64,000 nt of DNA from Hygrophila difformis (taxonomy: Eukaryota; Streptophyta; Magnoliopsida; Lamiales; Acanthaceae): NCBI GenBank assembly GCA_030278955.1, contig JAOANR010000011.1, forward strand, positions 31,562,403-31,626,402, given 5' to 3'. Positions 21,901-33,482 of the stretch are shown here, piece after piece. Position 1 is the stretch's first letter; each line of letters starts with the position of its first letter. The notes below the pieces were generated by a model, which saw nothing but the letters and a program-made list of their open reading frames with translations, did not search any database and was not told the DNA's origin. Both the position numbers and the translations under genes were made by a program.

Positions 21901-22398
21901 TATCTTCGCATTTTTAAAATAAAATGTTTTTGTGCATGGCAAAGAGTTTTATCTTAATTACTAAAAATCTAACCCCTTTATTGTCATGTAAGGATTAACT
22001 TACTCAGTATTTTATAATACTGATAAAAACCGTTGTTCATTTTTTTCTGTTACAGAGTACGAAGCATGATCATTCATTGGGGGATCATTTGGACACTTAA
22101 TTATTTATTTTACATGACTTGCATGAACGGGTCTGTTTAACCCGTGGTTTGGCCATGTCGGCCCTATATTTCAAATTCCGCTGCATACACTTTACTTCCG
22201 CTGCGTACTTTATATATATATTCTCGCTGCAACTCTGATGTAGTATTTTTAAACTATCTATGAATGGGCTACTTGAATATTTTAAATCCTGAAAAACCAT
22301 AGCCTTACATCTCTTTAGTGAGCTCGGAGAAACCGTGTCTTGCTAGGGAGGTGTGGCGGTGGCATCCCGGCCTGGGTTATCAAATCCGGGGTGTTACA
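18993..22398 (+). repeat. T1 3' LTR
   Basis: 3406 bp, nearly identical to 11324-14729; differences seen include a/g at about 19199, g/a at about 19290 and two near 20330. It includes the repeat block at 21153-21739. Confidence 0.95.
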
Positions 22399-24632
22399 CT
22401 ATCAGCTAGCTGTAGTTGCATCCTAGTAGGCTTCACAACTCCTACTCCTAGTTCCCTAAAGACATGCAAAGGCATCAGATTAATACTAGACCCGAGATCA
22501 CACAGGGCTTTGTTGAATTCTTTAGTGCCAATAATGCACGGAATAGTATAACTCCTAGGATCTTTTTGTTTAATAGGTTGTCTTCTTTGTAAAATTGCAC
22601 TGCATTCCCCTGTCAGTGTCACTTTCTCTTCATCATCAACACTCCTCTTTTTTGATAGAATTTCTTTTAAAAACTTAGCATACACAGGCATTTGTGCAAT
22701 GGCATCAGAAAAAGGAATATCAATTCTTAAATTCTTAAAGACTTCTAAGAATTTAGCATAATCTTTATCTTCCTTAGCCTTCTTAAGACGCTGTGGATAT
22801 GGAATAGGTGGCTGATATGGCTTGACTGGGACAGCAGACTTTCCTTTACCCTTATCCTGTTCAACTCTAAGTTTCTCACTCTCCTTAGGGTCATCAGTGT
22901 TTTTATGCTGAGTTTCTTTCTCTATATCCTCATTTTGATCATCTACAGCATCAGCTAGAATCTCTAGACCATCTAAGGTAGGGTAAGGATTAGATAATTC
23001 CTTTTTGTTCCTTAAAGTGATTGCTTTACATTGCTCTTTTGGATTAGGATCAGGCATGCTTGGTAGTGTTCCTTGCTGTCTATTTGAAGTATCCCTAGCA
23101 ATTTGACCAACTTGTACTTCTAAATTTCTCATTGAGGCTTGCATTTGCTGAATTGTTTGTTGTTGAGACACGATTGTGCTCATTAATTCTTTTAAATTGA
23201 CCTCATCACTTACTTGATTTTGTTGCAGCTGTTGTTGAGGTTGAAAGTTCCTACGCTGTTGGTTAGGGTAAAAAGGTTGATTTTGATTTCTGTTTTGATT
23301 ATAGTTTTGGTTCTGATTTTGGTTTCGAAAATTCTGGTTTTGATTTTGATTTTGATTTGGGTAATTTTGATGGTTGTTTTGTGGATAAGTGTTTTGTTGA
23401 AATTGAGAATTCTGATTTGGATAGAAGTTTTGATTTTGAGGATGGTTTTGGTTGTAGTTTTGCTGCCTATTTCCCATGTAGTTCACATCTTCCACTTGCT
23501 CTTCAATCCCCTCACACTGCATAGTCTCTTGAACTCCTTGATCAAGCAAGTGACAGGCTGATGACTCCTGAGGTCCATGACAAATACCGCATCTCACAAC
23601 TTTAGCTTGACCTTTCTTAAGCGTAGAAACCTCCCTCATCAAAGCATCTAACTTAGAGTCTATAGCAACTGCCTTTTCTACCTCATAGATTCCTCCTTTT
23701 GTTTTATTTCTAGCATTTTTCTTACCAGGAAATTTTTTCATGTTAGAAAGCTTTTTCTCTATGATTTCCTTAGCTCTAGAGGGTCCTATAGATAGGAAAG
23801 AATCTCCAGCTGCTGCATCCAACAAGTTTCTCCAATGATCAATCAACCCATTGTAGAAGAAGTGCATCTGCTGCCAATCTTCAAAGCCATGATTCGGGCA
23901 TCTCGCCAATAAAGTGTTATATCTATCCCATGCTTCAAGTAAAGTTTCTCCCTCATCTTGCACGAATTCTTTGATTTTTTCTTGTAATTCAATAACTTTG
24001 GATGGTGGAAAGAATTGTTCTAAGAAAGCTTCTAACATTTTATCCCAAGTGGTGACATCCCTTAATTGAAGTGAGTTGTACCAGGTTTTAGCTTTATCCC
24101 TGAGTGAAAACGAAAACAATCTCAACTTAATTTCATCACTAGTAACACCATTTATTTTCACTGTGTCACAGTAGTCCAGAAAATTTCTTATGTGTTCTAC
24201 AGCATCATTAGTAGGTGCTCCATTATATTGATTAGCTTGAACCATTGTGATTAGTGCAGGCTGAAGGGTAAAGCTCAAAGCATCTACATCAGGCCTTGGA
24301 GTTCTATTAAGCAGATTTCCACTAGTTCCTTGTAAGTGTTCTTCAATGGTCATTTCAGCTTGATCATCGTGCTCCAAATCACCACCGTTACCTCCATTAT
24401 TACCCTGATTATCATTGTTATTCGCTGCCATGTTTAACCTATTGAACTGAGCAACTAATTGATTAGTTTGAATTGTTGAAACTCCAGTCGTTGGAGAATA
24501 GTCTTCTTCATCAGAGGATAAATTAATTAAAATTTCCAACTGAGCTGGTCTCCTACGTTTCCCTAATCTAATCGCTCTAAGAGTACGCTCAATTTCAGGA
24601 TCATAAGCTATTTCTGCTTGTTTGCTTCGCAC
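22399..24632 (-). pseudogene. gag: Element A gag and protease N-terminus, cut by T1
   Basis: Starts MRSKQAEIAYDPEIERTLRA and is open for about 745 codons to the T1 insertion. Gag capsid region at about residues 115-260 (AVEHIRNFLDYCDTVK, LRLFSFSLRDKAKTWYNSL, EAFLEQFFPPSK). Cys motif CGICHG...C at about 345-360, with Gln where the zinc-knuckle His is expected. Asn/Gln-rich repeats (NQNQNQNQN) from about 390 to 480. Protease active site DLGSSINLMP near 711. The frame continues in the pol piece left of T1 once T1 and one ctatc copy are discounted, so it was intact here when T1 landed. Confidence 0.9.
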
Positions 24633-24744
24633 TGCAAATATTAAATAAAAATAAAATAAAATAAAATAAGTAACAGTTAAATTAATATTTAACTTAATAA
24701 ATTTAAATTAATAAACTAAAAACAATAAAAAGTTCACAACAAAT

Positions 24745-24762
24745 TCCCCGGCAACGGCGCCA
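24745..24762 (-). other. Element A primer binding site (tRNA-Asp type)
   Basis: Minus strand TGGCGCCGTTGCCGGGGA, 6 nt after the LTR end. It is the same 18-mer as in element B at 47749-47766. Confidence 0.9.
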
Positions 24763-24768
24763 AAAACT

Positions 24769-24815
24769 TGATGGGTAATTTTCACTACTCATATTTTACC
24801 ACAAGCGGATGGTTG
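24769..24815 (-). repeat. Element A 5' LTR, inner 47-bp piece
   Basis: The PBS-proximal end of the 5' LTR, cut from the rest by T2. Ends ACCCATCA on the minus strand. It includes the ggttg duplication (24811-24815). The remaining 2102 bp are at 33483-35584. Confidence 0.85.
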
Positions 24816-27417
24816 TGTAACACCCCGGTTTTTTGTCACCCAGGTCGGGATGTCACCGCTACATCTCCCTAGTAAGACACGGTTTCTCCGAGCTTACTAA
24901 AGAGATGCAAGGCTAGGTATTGCAGTATTTAAAAACATTTAAATCATTCAATATAGCCCATACAATATAATTTGAAAATAATAATAGCATAGCGCAACGA
25001 AAATATTTGGTTTAGTACAGTATCGCAGCGGAAAATATAAAAAGGGCCGACATGGCCAAAACACGGGTTAAACAGGCCCGTTCATAATATAGTCTAAGTA
25101 CGAAATTTAAAAGCAAAATAAGTGTTCCCCAAAATCCCATGCATGAATCGTGCTCACACATGCTCATTCCACATATTCTGTAAGGAAAAGAATAAAAATG
25201 GTTTTGGTCAGCAAAATTGCTGAGTAAGTTAACACATGCCTGATCGTAGGGTTTAAAAGCCATTAATTTAATAATTTAACAAAAGCATGATAATAACATA
25301 ATATTTAATTTAATCTAATCAACTATCCAATAGCATAATTTATCTCAGGGCTCTATTTAATAGCACATAACACGTGGTTTAAGATAAAAGCCGTAATTTA
25401 AATAAAGCATTTAAATAATTTAATTGGACAACAACATAATTTAATCTAATTTAATTTAATTTAGAATCCCCATTACATCCCCGATTTAGTATTTCAAAGT
25501 TTCACGATAGCATCGCGATGTCAACAAGTTTAGCCGGTAGCCCGGCGGCCGCAACCGTATCAGCCATACCCAGTACCACTCCGGAGCCTCGGGAAACCCA
25601 TACGGATATTCACGAGAGTGTAGGCTCTATATTTCGCCGTTTAGGCAATCCATATCTCAAGTTTAGCGCGCGGGGTCACCATCGTCCATTACGGCACGAA
25701 GTGAATCGTTAGGGGGCACCCTGCAGAGCACTCACCCCTAATTTTAATTTATCAAGTTTGTAAGGGGATTTAATTTTTAAAATCTGACTTCAATTATATT
25801 TACTTAGAAGTAATATCTCAACTCGTTTCAACCTTAAAGGTTAATTCATGTTCCAACAAGATTTCAAGATTTCGTTTTGGTAAACCACAGTTTACTCTAA
25901 AATTCGTCTAAAATCCGATTTAATTCCAAAAATTCCAAAATTTCATATCTGACTCGGAAACATCAAGATCTACAACTTTCGTGTTTTAACTTTTTCGATC
26001 CGAGATACCTAAGTAGGTCAAAATCACCAATTTTCGCGGAAGAGCAAATCTGTCCGAGTTTAATGTGTCACAGTTTAAAGATTTCGAATTCTACCATAGC
26101 CATTCAACTCCAAATTTAATGAAATTTGACAGAGACCATCTTAAGACATTTATCTACAACTTTCATGTTCGGCCAAAGATCTAAAACAGCCTAGATCCTA
26201 TGTCAAAAATGTGATCAAGATCGTTCCTAAGTTCTGTCCAAGATTTCAAGATCTAGATTCAAACAGCTCGGTTTCGGTGGGTTTTCACATAACAAATCAA
26301 CTCCAAAAATTCTCAAAAATATACAGTAGCTAGATCTAAGTCTTAGGAACGTTTTTCGTGTTTTAAGTTTTTCCGTTTGAGTTCGTTTTAAGGTTCGGAA
26401 AAATTCAACAATTCTGTTGCGTCGGTAGAAAGTTTAGATGGACAGATTTTCGATTTCTTGTTAATCTTTTAGGTTTGAATGTTTTAATTCATCCCAAAAC
26501 CATGTAAGAGTTAACTTACCGAGTTTACGAATGTCCGGGAGCGTCTATTCGAAGGCTTGGCTTCCAGTCCACCGTTTCTCCTCTCCGTTCGTCGGGTTCT
26601 ACGATCTAGATCCAATACGGGGTGTAGAAGGAGAAAGGAGATGATTAGGATTCGTTTTCGAATCGTTTATTGACTAGAGATTGGATCGAGACTTACCACG
26701 ACTATGGAAATCTGTAGGGAAACTCGTCCAACAGCGTTCGTCTTGGTTTCGTGCCTCCGACGACTCCGGATTTAGGGTTTCGAATGTATAGAATGTTGTA
26801 GGGTTTCGTAAACTTGTTTGGGGCTCCCGAGGGGTTTATTTATAGATTTCCCAAGTCCTAGGGCGTCCAACATCTGACCTAAAGGTCTTGGGTCGAGAGA
26901 TGTTCAACCGAAAGTTGAAAAATCCGCGTTCGGGCGAGAGATTCACGCAACAAACAAATCTGTGGGGTGGCGCGGCCGTGGCGCGGCGATTCCCCTTTGA
27001 CCGCGCGGCCACCGCGCGGCACTCGCCTGGACTTCGGTCCGGGCGGGTCGTGCGATCCGTCGTGCCTTTCCGCCTCTCTTTCGGGTTTCTTCCCCTCTAT
27101 GCTCCCGAATTCCGGTTTCCGAGGTATCTTCGGGTTTCTACTTTCTCTCTAAATTTTCGCTCGGGTTTAATTGAATGTTTTGGACTCGAATCCTCGAGTT
27201 CATTAGCGTCGGGTTTTTGGTGTACAATTTATTTACTTTTTTCCTATTTAATTAAATTCCTTTAATTCCTTTTTAAGTTAAAATCTCATTTCTCATTTCC
27301 TTATCTTTATTTATTTATTTGCTGGACTCATTTATTTATTTATGGTATTTATTTTATTTATTATTTATTTATGTAATTATCGTTTTATTTCATGATGGAA
27401 AATTCACGGGTATCACA
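24816..27417 (-). repeat. T2 3' LTR
   Basis: 2602 bp. Plus-strand ends TGTAACACCCC and GGGTATCACA. TATA box TATAAATAAA (minus) at 26844-26835. It holds one diverged copy of the T1 LTR repeat motif (about 25530-25630) and a GC-rich block (26960-27025). Confidence 0.95.
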
Positions 27418-27640
27418 GTCTACCATCCTTAAGAATCAACTTCGTCCTCGAAGTTGTGTTTCGGCTTTTCTCGTGCTAAAGGTCTTGTGTTTATTTTATT
27501 ATGTTGCGACTGAACTTAGAATTAAAACTTCTAAGCTGCCTACGTACCCGGTAAAGGGATCAAGCCATAACGTAGTTCAAAATTTTACAAAAGTGCACGA
27601 AAATAGGTGGTATCACATCCTCTCCCCCTTAAGATTGCAG
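27418..27640 (-). other. T2 3' untranslated region with two polypurine tracts
   Basis: Tract 1 (minus CTTAAGGGGGAGAGGA, about 27633-27618) is followed by TGTGATACC (27617-27609), which is T2's LTR start. The terminal tract (27435-27418) is degenerate, TTCTTAAGGATGGTAGAC. Between them lie the conserved stem-loop (27580-27539) and the acttcg/cgaagt inverted repeat (27454-27439). Confidence 0.75.
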
Positions 27641-29925
27641 TTATGTCCCCATAACTGTGTCGGTATCGGTTTGGAACAATGTCGGGTATCGTTCTCTCAT
27701 GTCGGATTCTACTTCCCAAGTTGCCGTTTCACTTTCGTGGTTTGACCAAAGAACCTTGATCATTTTGACGGTTTTGTTCCTCGTTACTCGTTCCTTAGTG
27801 TCAAGAATACGCACTGGGACTTCTTCGTAAGTCAAGTCTTCATCGAGCTCAATTATGTTCGGTTGAAGTACATGTGTCGGGTCCGGCACATACTTCTTTA
27901 GTTGCGAGACATGGAAGACATTATGAACTCGATCTAAGTGTGGCGGTAAAGCCAATCGGTAAGCTAGAGTTCCGACTCGTTCTAGAATTTCGTAAGGTCC
28001 TATGTATCGAGGACTTAACTTCCCTCGTTTGCCAAAGCGCATCACCCCCTTCATGGGTGATATCTTTAGCATGACCCTATCTCCCACTTGAAATTCTAGG
28101 TCTCGTCGTCTCACGTCGGCATAACTCTTTTGACGGTCTTGTGCGGCTTTCATCTTCCCTTGAATCACCTTGATTTGTTGAGCCATGTCTTCGATAAGTT
28201 GTGGTCCCACTACCACGGACTTATCGTTTTCTTCCCAGCTCAATGGGCTTCGGCACTTTCGTCCATACAACGCCTCGAAAGGTGCCATGCCGATGCTAGC
28301 ATGGTAGCTATTATTATAGGAAAACTCAATCAAGGGTAAATGAGATTCCCAATCTCCTTTAAATTCCAACACACATGCTCTCAGCATGTCTTCTAGTGTT
28401 TGGATTGTTCTTTCGGTTTGTCCATCCGTCATCGGGTGGAATGCGGTGCTCATTTTGATTTGAGTACCGAGAGCTCTTTGTAACTCCGTCCAGAAATGAG
28501 AGACAAATCTACTGTCTCTATCGGAAATGATATCATGTGGTACTCCATGTCGTCGTACCACATTATCAATGTAGGCTCGGGCCAATTGGTCCATAGTCCA
28601 CGTGTCTTTCATTGGGATAAATATGGCTGTCTTCGTTAGCCTATCCACAATCACCCAAATCTTGTTCATGCCTTTAGGTGATCGGGGTAATCCCGAGACA
28701 AAGTCCATTGAGATGCTATCCCACTTCCAACTTGGAATCTCTAGTGGTTGCATCAATCCTAAGGGTTTATGTCGCACTGCCTTAACCTTTTGGCAGGTGA
28801 GACATCTTGCCACGAAGTTCGCCACTGCCTTCTTCATTCCCGGCCACCAATAGATCTTCTTCAGATCTTTGTATAGCTTGTCACCTCCGGGATGTACGGA
28901 ATATGGCGTGTTGTGCCCTTCCTCCATCAACCTTTGCTTCAATTCGGCACATTTAAGAGGCACACACCACCTCCCTTTGAAACGGATGCTTCCATCCTCG
29001 TGGACAGCAAATCCTATTGCCTTTCCTTCGGCAATATACCCTTTTATCTTCTCGAGTTTCGGGTCGCCCGGTTGAGCGAGTCGAATCTCGTCTAATATTG
29101 GAGTTTCTACGACCATGGCATTGACCGTTTCTCTCACTGTGCCAGGATGCGCAAGTTCTAACTCCAATCTCGCCAACTCCATGTACAATGCCGGCGGAAT
29201 TACCAACGAGTTTGTCACGTGTTGGGTTTTCCGACTTAGGGCATCGGCTACCACATTCGCCTTCCCCTCGTGGTATGCTATCTCTAAATCGTAGTCTTTA
29301 ATGAGTTCCAACCACCTTCGCTGTCTCAAATTCAACTCCTTCTGAGTGAATATATATTTCAAGCTCTTGTGGTCGGTGAACATTCGACACTTCCGCCCAT
29401 AAAGATAATGTCTCCATATCTTTAGAGCGAAAACGACCGCTGCCAACTCCAGGTCGTGGGTCGGATAATTTTCCTCGTGAGGTTTTAGTTGGCGTGATGC
29501 ATAGGCTACGACTCTCGAGTCTTGCATCAAGACACAACCTAAACCCTCCTTCGAAGCATCGCTATATACTTCGAAGTCACCATTCTCTGATGGTAATGTT
29601 AATACGGGTGTGGTTGTGAGTCGTTTCTTCAGCTCTTGAAACGCAGTCTCACACGCTTCGGTCCACTCGTATTTTGCTCCTTTCTTCAGTAGCTGGGTCA
29701 AAGGACGTGCAATCCTTGAAAAGTCCTTCACAAATCGTCTATAATACCCGGCTAATCCAAGGAAACTCCTTATTTCCGTTGGACTCTTCGGAGTTGCCCA
29801 CTCCGTCACGGCAGAAACTTTTTCCGGATCCACTGATACTCCATCAGCGGATACTATGTGTCCGAGGAATGCCACTTCTTTCAGCCAGAAGTCACATTTC
29901 GACAGCTTGCCGTATAGCTGATCGA
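27641..29925 (-). pseudogene. pol: T2 pol: RT C-terminus, RNase H, integrase, chromodomain (5' truncated)
   Basis: Open frame of about 760 recognisable residues ending VMGT. Order: RT end ([24 protein letters not shown]); RNase H ([33 protein letters not shown]); integrase zinc domain ([25 protein letters not shown]), catalytic [21 protein letters not shown] and [20 protein letters not shown] module ([15 protein letters not shown]); chromodomain ([20 protein letters not shown]). The RT YxDD region, protease and gag are deleted. The frame upstream of about 29925 comes from a fusion with the leader ORF. No stop interrupts what remains. Confidence 0.9.
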
Positions 29926-30512
29926 GTAAACAGTAGAAGGTAAAAAAAAATAAAATAAAAAAAAACAATTTTTGAGGCTCGCGCGGTGCCCAAGGGTCCA
30001 TGAAACACTGGGGATGGTGGATAGACGGCTTCCGGAACTGGGTCCGGTGTCTCCTCCAGATGGTTCTCCACGGGGCTCGGGTTTGGCGATGGGCGGACCA
30101 TGTGGGACCAGAGCCCAAGGGTTCCGTAGCGTCCATGGATAAGGCCGGACGGGCTCTCCACTGGGGGTGTTGGGCTTCGTGGTCCCATCAAGTGGTCTTC
30201 CATAGGGCTATATGGTACTACTATATCAGTGAGGTCAAGCAGGTCCGTCCCTAGATCCTCGACTCTATCTATCACAGCATCGCTTCGTTCGGTGAATTTT
30301 TGCACTTGAGTTTCTAAGTCTTTTATGCGATCTTGATCAGCGGCTCTCAAATTCAGGAAGTGCTGGAGGTCAGCTTCCCTTAAATCTCCCATTTGGTGCA
30401 GATTTGCCTCCAAGTGAGCTATACGATTTTTCATTTGTTGTATGGTTTGTTGGGTGTCAAGGTGAGCGTTCATCATCTTGATCATCCACTGCATCATGTC
30501 TTGACTAGCCAT
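29926..30512 (-). pseudogene. T2 small coiled-coil ORF, fused at its end to deletion-junction sequence
   Basis: Starts MASQDMMQWMIKMMNAHLD, in the same context as T1's first ORF (gcgctagATGGC). A longer predicted coiled coil (about residues 20-100, RIAHLEANLHQM, RIKDLETQVQKF) is followed by a Pro-rich region, then junction-derived [12 protein letters not shown] that I take as non-coding noise. It is homologous to T1's 15281-15607. The A/T-rich run at 29940-29970 probably marks the deletion end. Confidence 0.6.
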
Positions 30513-30540
30513 CTAGCGCAAGCAAGAGATCTAAGTTAAT

Positions 30541-30650
30541 ATTCGCCAAGATTCTAAGTTCAATTCGCCAAGATTCTAGGTTCAATTCGCCAAGATTCTA
30601 GGTTCAAATTCGCCAAGATTCTAAGTTCAAGTTTCCAAGATTCTAAATTC
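30541..30650 (-). repeat. 22-bp tandem repeat in T2 leader
   Basis: Five copies of attcgccaagattctaggtt with small changes, just 5' of the coiled-coil ORF. T1 has only a trace at the matching place. Confidence 0.8.
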
Positions 30651-30857
30651 ATAACAGAGATGCAACATGCAAATGCAAATGATATTTCCCCCCAATAATA
30701 ATTTAATGCCCCATATATATATATATATTTTTCCATGGGTTTTAAAATAAATTTTTTTTTTCATGGAAATAATACTTTAAAATTTAAAATAATAGTCAAA
30801 ATACTAATAATAGCTTAAAAATAGTAATGGTTTAAAAATAATAGTTTAAAAATAGCC
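30651..30857. other. T2 untranslated leader
   Basis: AT-rich, with a (ta)n run at 30714-30727. No gene seen. Confidence 0.5.
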
Positions 30858-30871
30858 GGGCTCTGATACCA
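30858..30871 (-). other. T2 primer binding site (initiator tRNA-Met)
   Basis: Minus TGGTATCAGAGCCC, 3 nt from the 5' LTR end at 30875. Confidence 0.9.
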
Positions 30872-30874
30872 ACT

Positions 30875-33477
30875 TGTAACACCCCAGTTTTTGGTCACCC
30901 AGGTCGGGATGTCACCGCCACATCTCCCTAGTAAGACACGGTTTCTCCGAGCTTACTAAAGAGATGCAAGGCTAGGTATTGCAGTATTTAAAAACATTTA
31001 AATCATTCAATATAGCCCATACAATATAATTTGAAAATAATAATAGCATAGCGCAGCGGAAATATTTGGTTTAGTACAGTATCGCAGCGGAAAATATAAA
31101 AAGGGCCGACATGGCCAAAACACGGGTTAAACAGGCACGTTCATAATATAGTCTAAGTACGAAATTTAAAAGCAAAATAAGTGTTTCCCAAAATCCCATG
31201 CATGAATCGTGCTCACACATGCTCATTCCACATATTCTGTAAGGAAAGGAATAAAAATGGTTTTGGTCAGCAAAATTGCTGAGTAAGTTAACACATGCAT
31301 GATCGTAGGGTTTAAAAGCCATTAATTTAATAATTTAACAAAAGTATGATAATAACATAATATTTAATTTAATCTAATCAACTATCCAATAGCATAATTT
31401 ATCTCAGGGCTCTATTTAATAGCACATAACACGTGGTTTAAGATAAAAGCCGTAATTTAAATAAAGCATTTAAATAATTTAATTGGACAACAACATAATT
31501 TAATCTAATTTAATTTAATTTAGAATCCCCATTACATCCCCGATTTAGTATTTCAAAGTTTCACGATAGCATCGCGATGTCAACAAGTTTAGCCGGTAGC
31601 CCGGCGGCCGCAACCGTATCAGCCATACCCAGTACCACTCCGGAGCCTCGGGAAACCCATACGGATATTCACGAGAGTGTAGGCTCTATATTTCACCGTT
31701 TAGGCAATCCATATCTCAAGTTTAGCGCGCGGGGTCACCATCGTCCATTACGGCACGAAGTGAATCGTTAGGGGGCACCCTGCAGAGCACTCACCTCTAA
31801 TTTTAATTTATCAAGTTTGTAAGGGGATTTAATTTTTAAAATCTGACTTCAATTATATTTACTTAGAAGTAATATCTCAACTCGTTTCAACCTTAAAGGT
31901 TAATTCATGTTCCAACAAGATTTCAAGATTTCGTTTCGGTAAACCACAGTTTACTCTAAAATTCGTCTAAAATCAGATTTAATTCCAAAAATTCCAAAAT
32001 TTCATATCTGACTCGGAAACATCAAGATCTACAACTTTCGTGTTTTAACGTTTTCGATCCGAGATACCTAAGTAGGTCAAAATCACCAATTTTCGCGGAA
32101 GAGCAAATCTGTCCGAGTTTAATGTGTCACAGTTTAAAGATTTCGAATTCTACCGAAGCAATTCAACTCCAAATTTAATGAAATTTGACAGAGACCATCT
32201 TATGACATTTATCTACAACTTTCATGTTCGGCCAAAGATCTAAAACAGCCTAGATCCTATGTCAAAAACGTGATCAAGATCGTTCCTAAGTTCTGTCCAA
32301 GATTTCAAGATCTAGATTCAAACAGCTCGGTTTCGGTGGGTTTTCACATATCAAATCAACTCCAAAAATTCTCAAAACTTTACAGTAGCTAGATCTAAGT
32401 CTCAGGAACGTTTTTCGGGTTTTAAGTTTTTCCGTTTGAGTTCGTTTTAAGGTTCGGAAAAATTCAACAATTCTGTTGCGTCGGTAGAAAGTTTAGATGG
32501 ACAGATTTTCGATTTCTTGTTAATCTTTTAGGTTTGAATGTTTTAATTCATCCCAAAACCATGTAAGAGTTAACTTACTGAGTTTACGAACGTCCGGGAA
32601 CGTCTATTCGAAGGCGTGGCTTCCAGTCCACCGTTTCTCCTCTCCGTTCGTCGGGTTCTACGATCTAGATCCAATACGGGGTGTAGAAGGAGAAAGGAGA
32701 TGATTAGGATTCGTTTTCGAATCGTTTATTGACTAGAGATTGGATCGAGACTTACCACGACTATGGAGATCTGTAGGGAAACTCGTCCAACAGCGTTCGT
32801 CTTGGTTTCGTGCCTCCGACGACTCCGGATTTAGGGTTTCGAATGTATAGAATGTTGTAGGGTTTCGTAAACTTGTTTGGGGCTCCCGAGGGGTTTATTT
32901 ATAGATTTCCCAAGTTCTAGGGCATCCAACATCTGACCTAAAGGTCTTGGGTCGAGAGATGTTCAACCGAAAGTCGAAAAATCCACGTTCGGGCGAGAGA
33001 TTCACGCAACAAACAAATCTGTGGGGGTGGCGCGGCCGTGGCGCGGCGATTCCCCTTTGACCGCACGGCCACCGCGCGGCACTCGCCTGGACTTCGGTCC
33101 GGGCGGGTCGTGCGATCCGTCATGCCTTTCCGCCTCTCTTTCGGGTTTCTACCCCTCTATGCTCCCGAATTCCGGTTTCCGGGGTATCTTCGGGTTTCTA
33201 CTTTCTCTCTAAATTTTCGCTCGGGTTTAATTGAATGTTTTGGACTCGAATCCTCGAGTTCATTAGCGTCGGGTTTTTGGTGTACAATTTATTTACTTTT
33301 TTCCTATTTAATTAAATTCCTTTAATTCCTTTTTAAGTTAAAATCTCATTTCTCATTTCCTTATCTTTATTTATTTATTTGCTGGACTCATTTATTTATT
33401 TATGGTATTTATTTTATTTATTATTTATTTATGTAATTATCGTTTTATTTCATGATGGAAAATTCACGGGTATCACA
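30875..33477 (-). repeat. T2 5' LTR
   Basis: 2603 bp, pair of 24816-27417. TATA box TATAAATAAA on the minus strand at 32903-32894. Confidence 0.95.
32894..32903 (-). promoter_or_regulatory. TATA box of T2 5' LTR
   Basis: TATAAATAAA on the minus strand, downstream of the GC-rich block. It is conserved in the other LTR at 26844-26835. Confidence 0.6.
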
Positions 33478-33482
33478 GGTTG

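Larger units (their letters stand above)
11324..22398 (+). mobile_element. T1: defective Tekay/Del-like LTR retrotransposon with an antisense ORF, nested in element A
   Basis: 11,075 bp, flanked by the 5-bp duplication ctatc (11319-11323 and 22399-22403). LTRs are 11324-14729 and 18993-22398, both 3406 bp, with only about four differences seen by eye, so the insertion is very recent. The ends are TGTAACACCCC and GGGGTGTTACA. It has an initiator tRNA-Met primer site, a small sense coiled-coil ORF, an antisense module (18062-15915), a pol remnant with chromodomain, and two polypurine tracts. Gag, protease, RT, RNase H and most of integrase are missing, so mobility must depend on a helper. The insertion splits A's protease. 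Confidence 0.95.
24816..33477 (-). mobile_element. T2: defective Tekay/Del-like chromovirus retrotransposon inside element A's LTR
   Basis: 8662 bp, flanked by ggttg (24811-24815 and 33478-33482). LTRs are 30875-33477 (5', minus strand) and 24816-27417 (3'), about 2.6 kb each, with roughly 40 differences seen (about 98.5% identity), so it is older than T1 and B. An iMet primer site is at 30871-30858. An internal deletion has removed gag, protease and the catalytic half of RT. Confidence 0.95.

Noticed and set aside
23214..23561. Leu/Ile-rich plus-strand frame that looks like a membrane protein
   Set aside because: It is the reverse of the Asn/Gln-rich part of element A gag. A similar shadow occurs at 49623-49168 against B gag.
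29926..30136. Apparent N-terminus of T2 pol starting at 30136
   Set aside because: It is an alternate frame of the coiled-coil leader ORF joined through the deletion. Real pol similarity begins near 29925.
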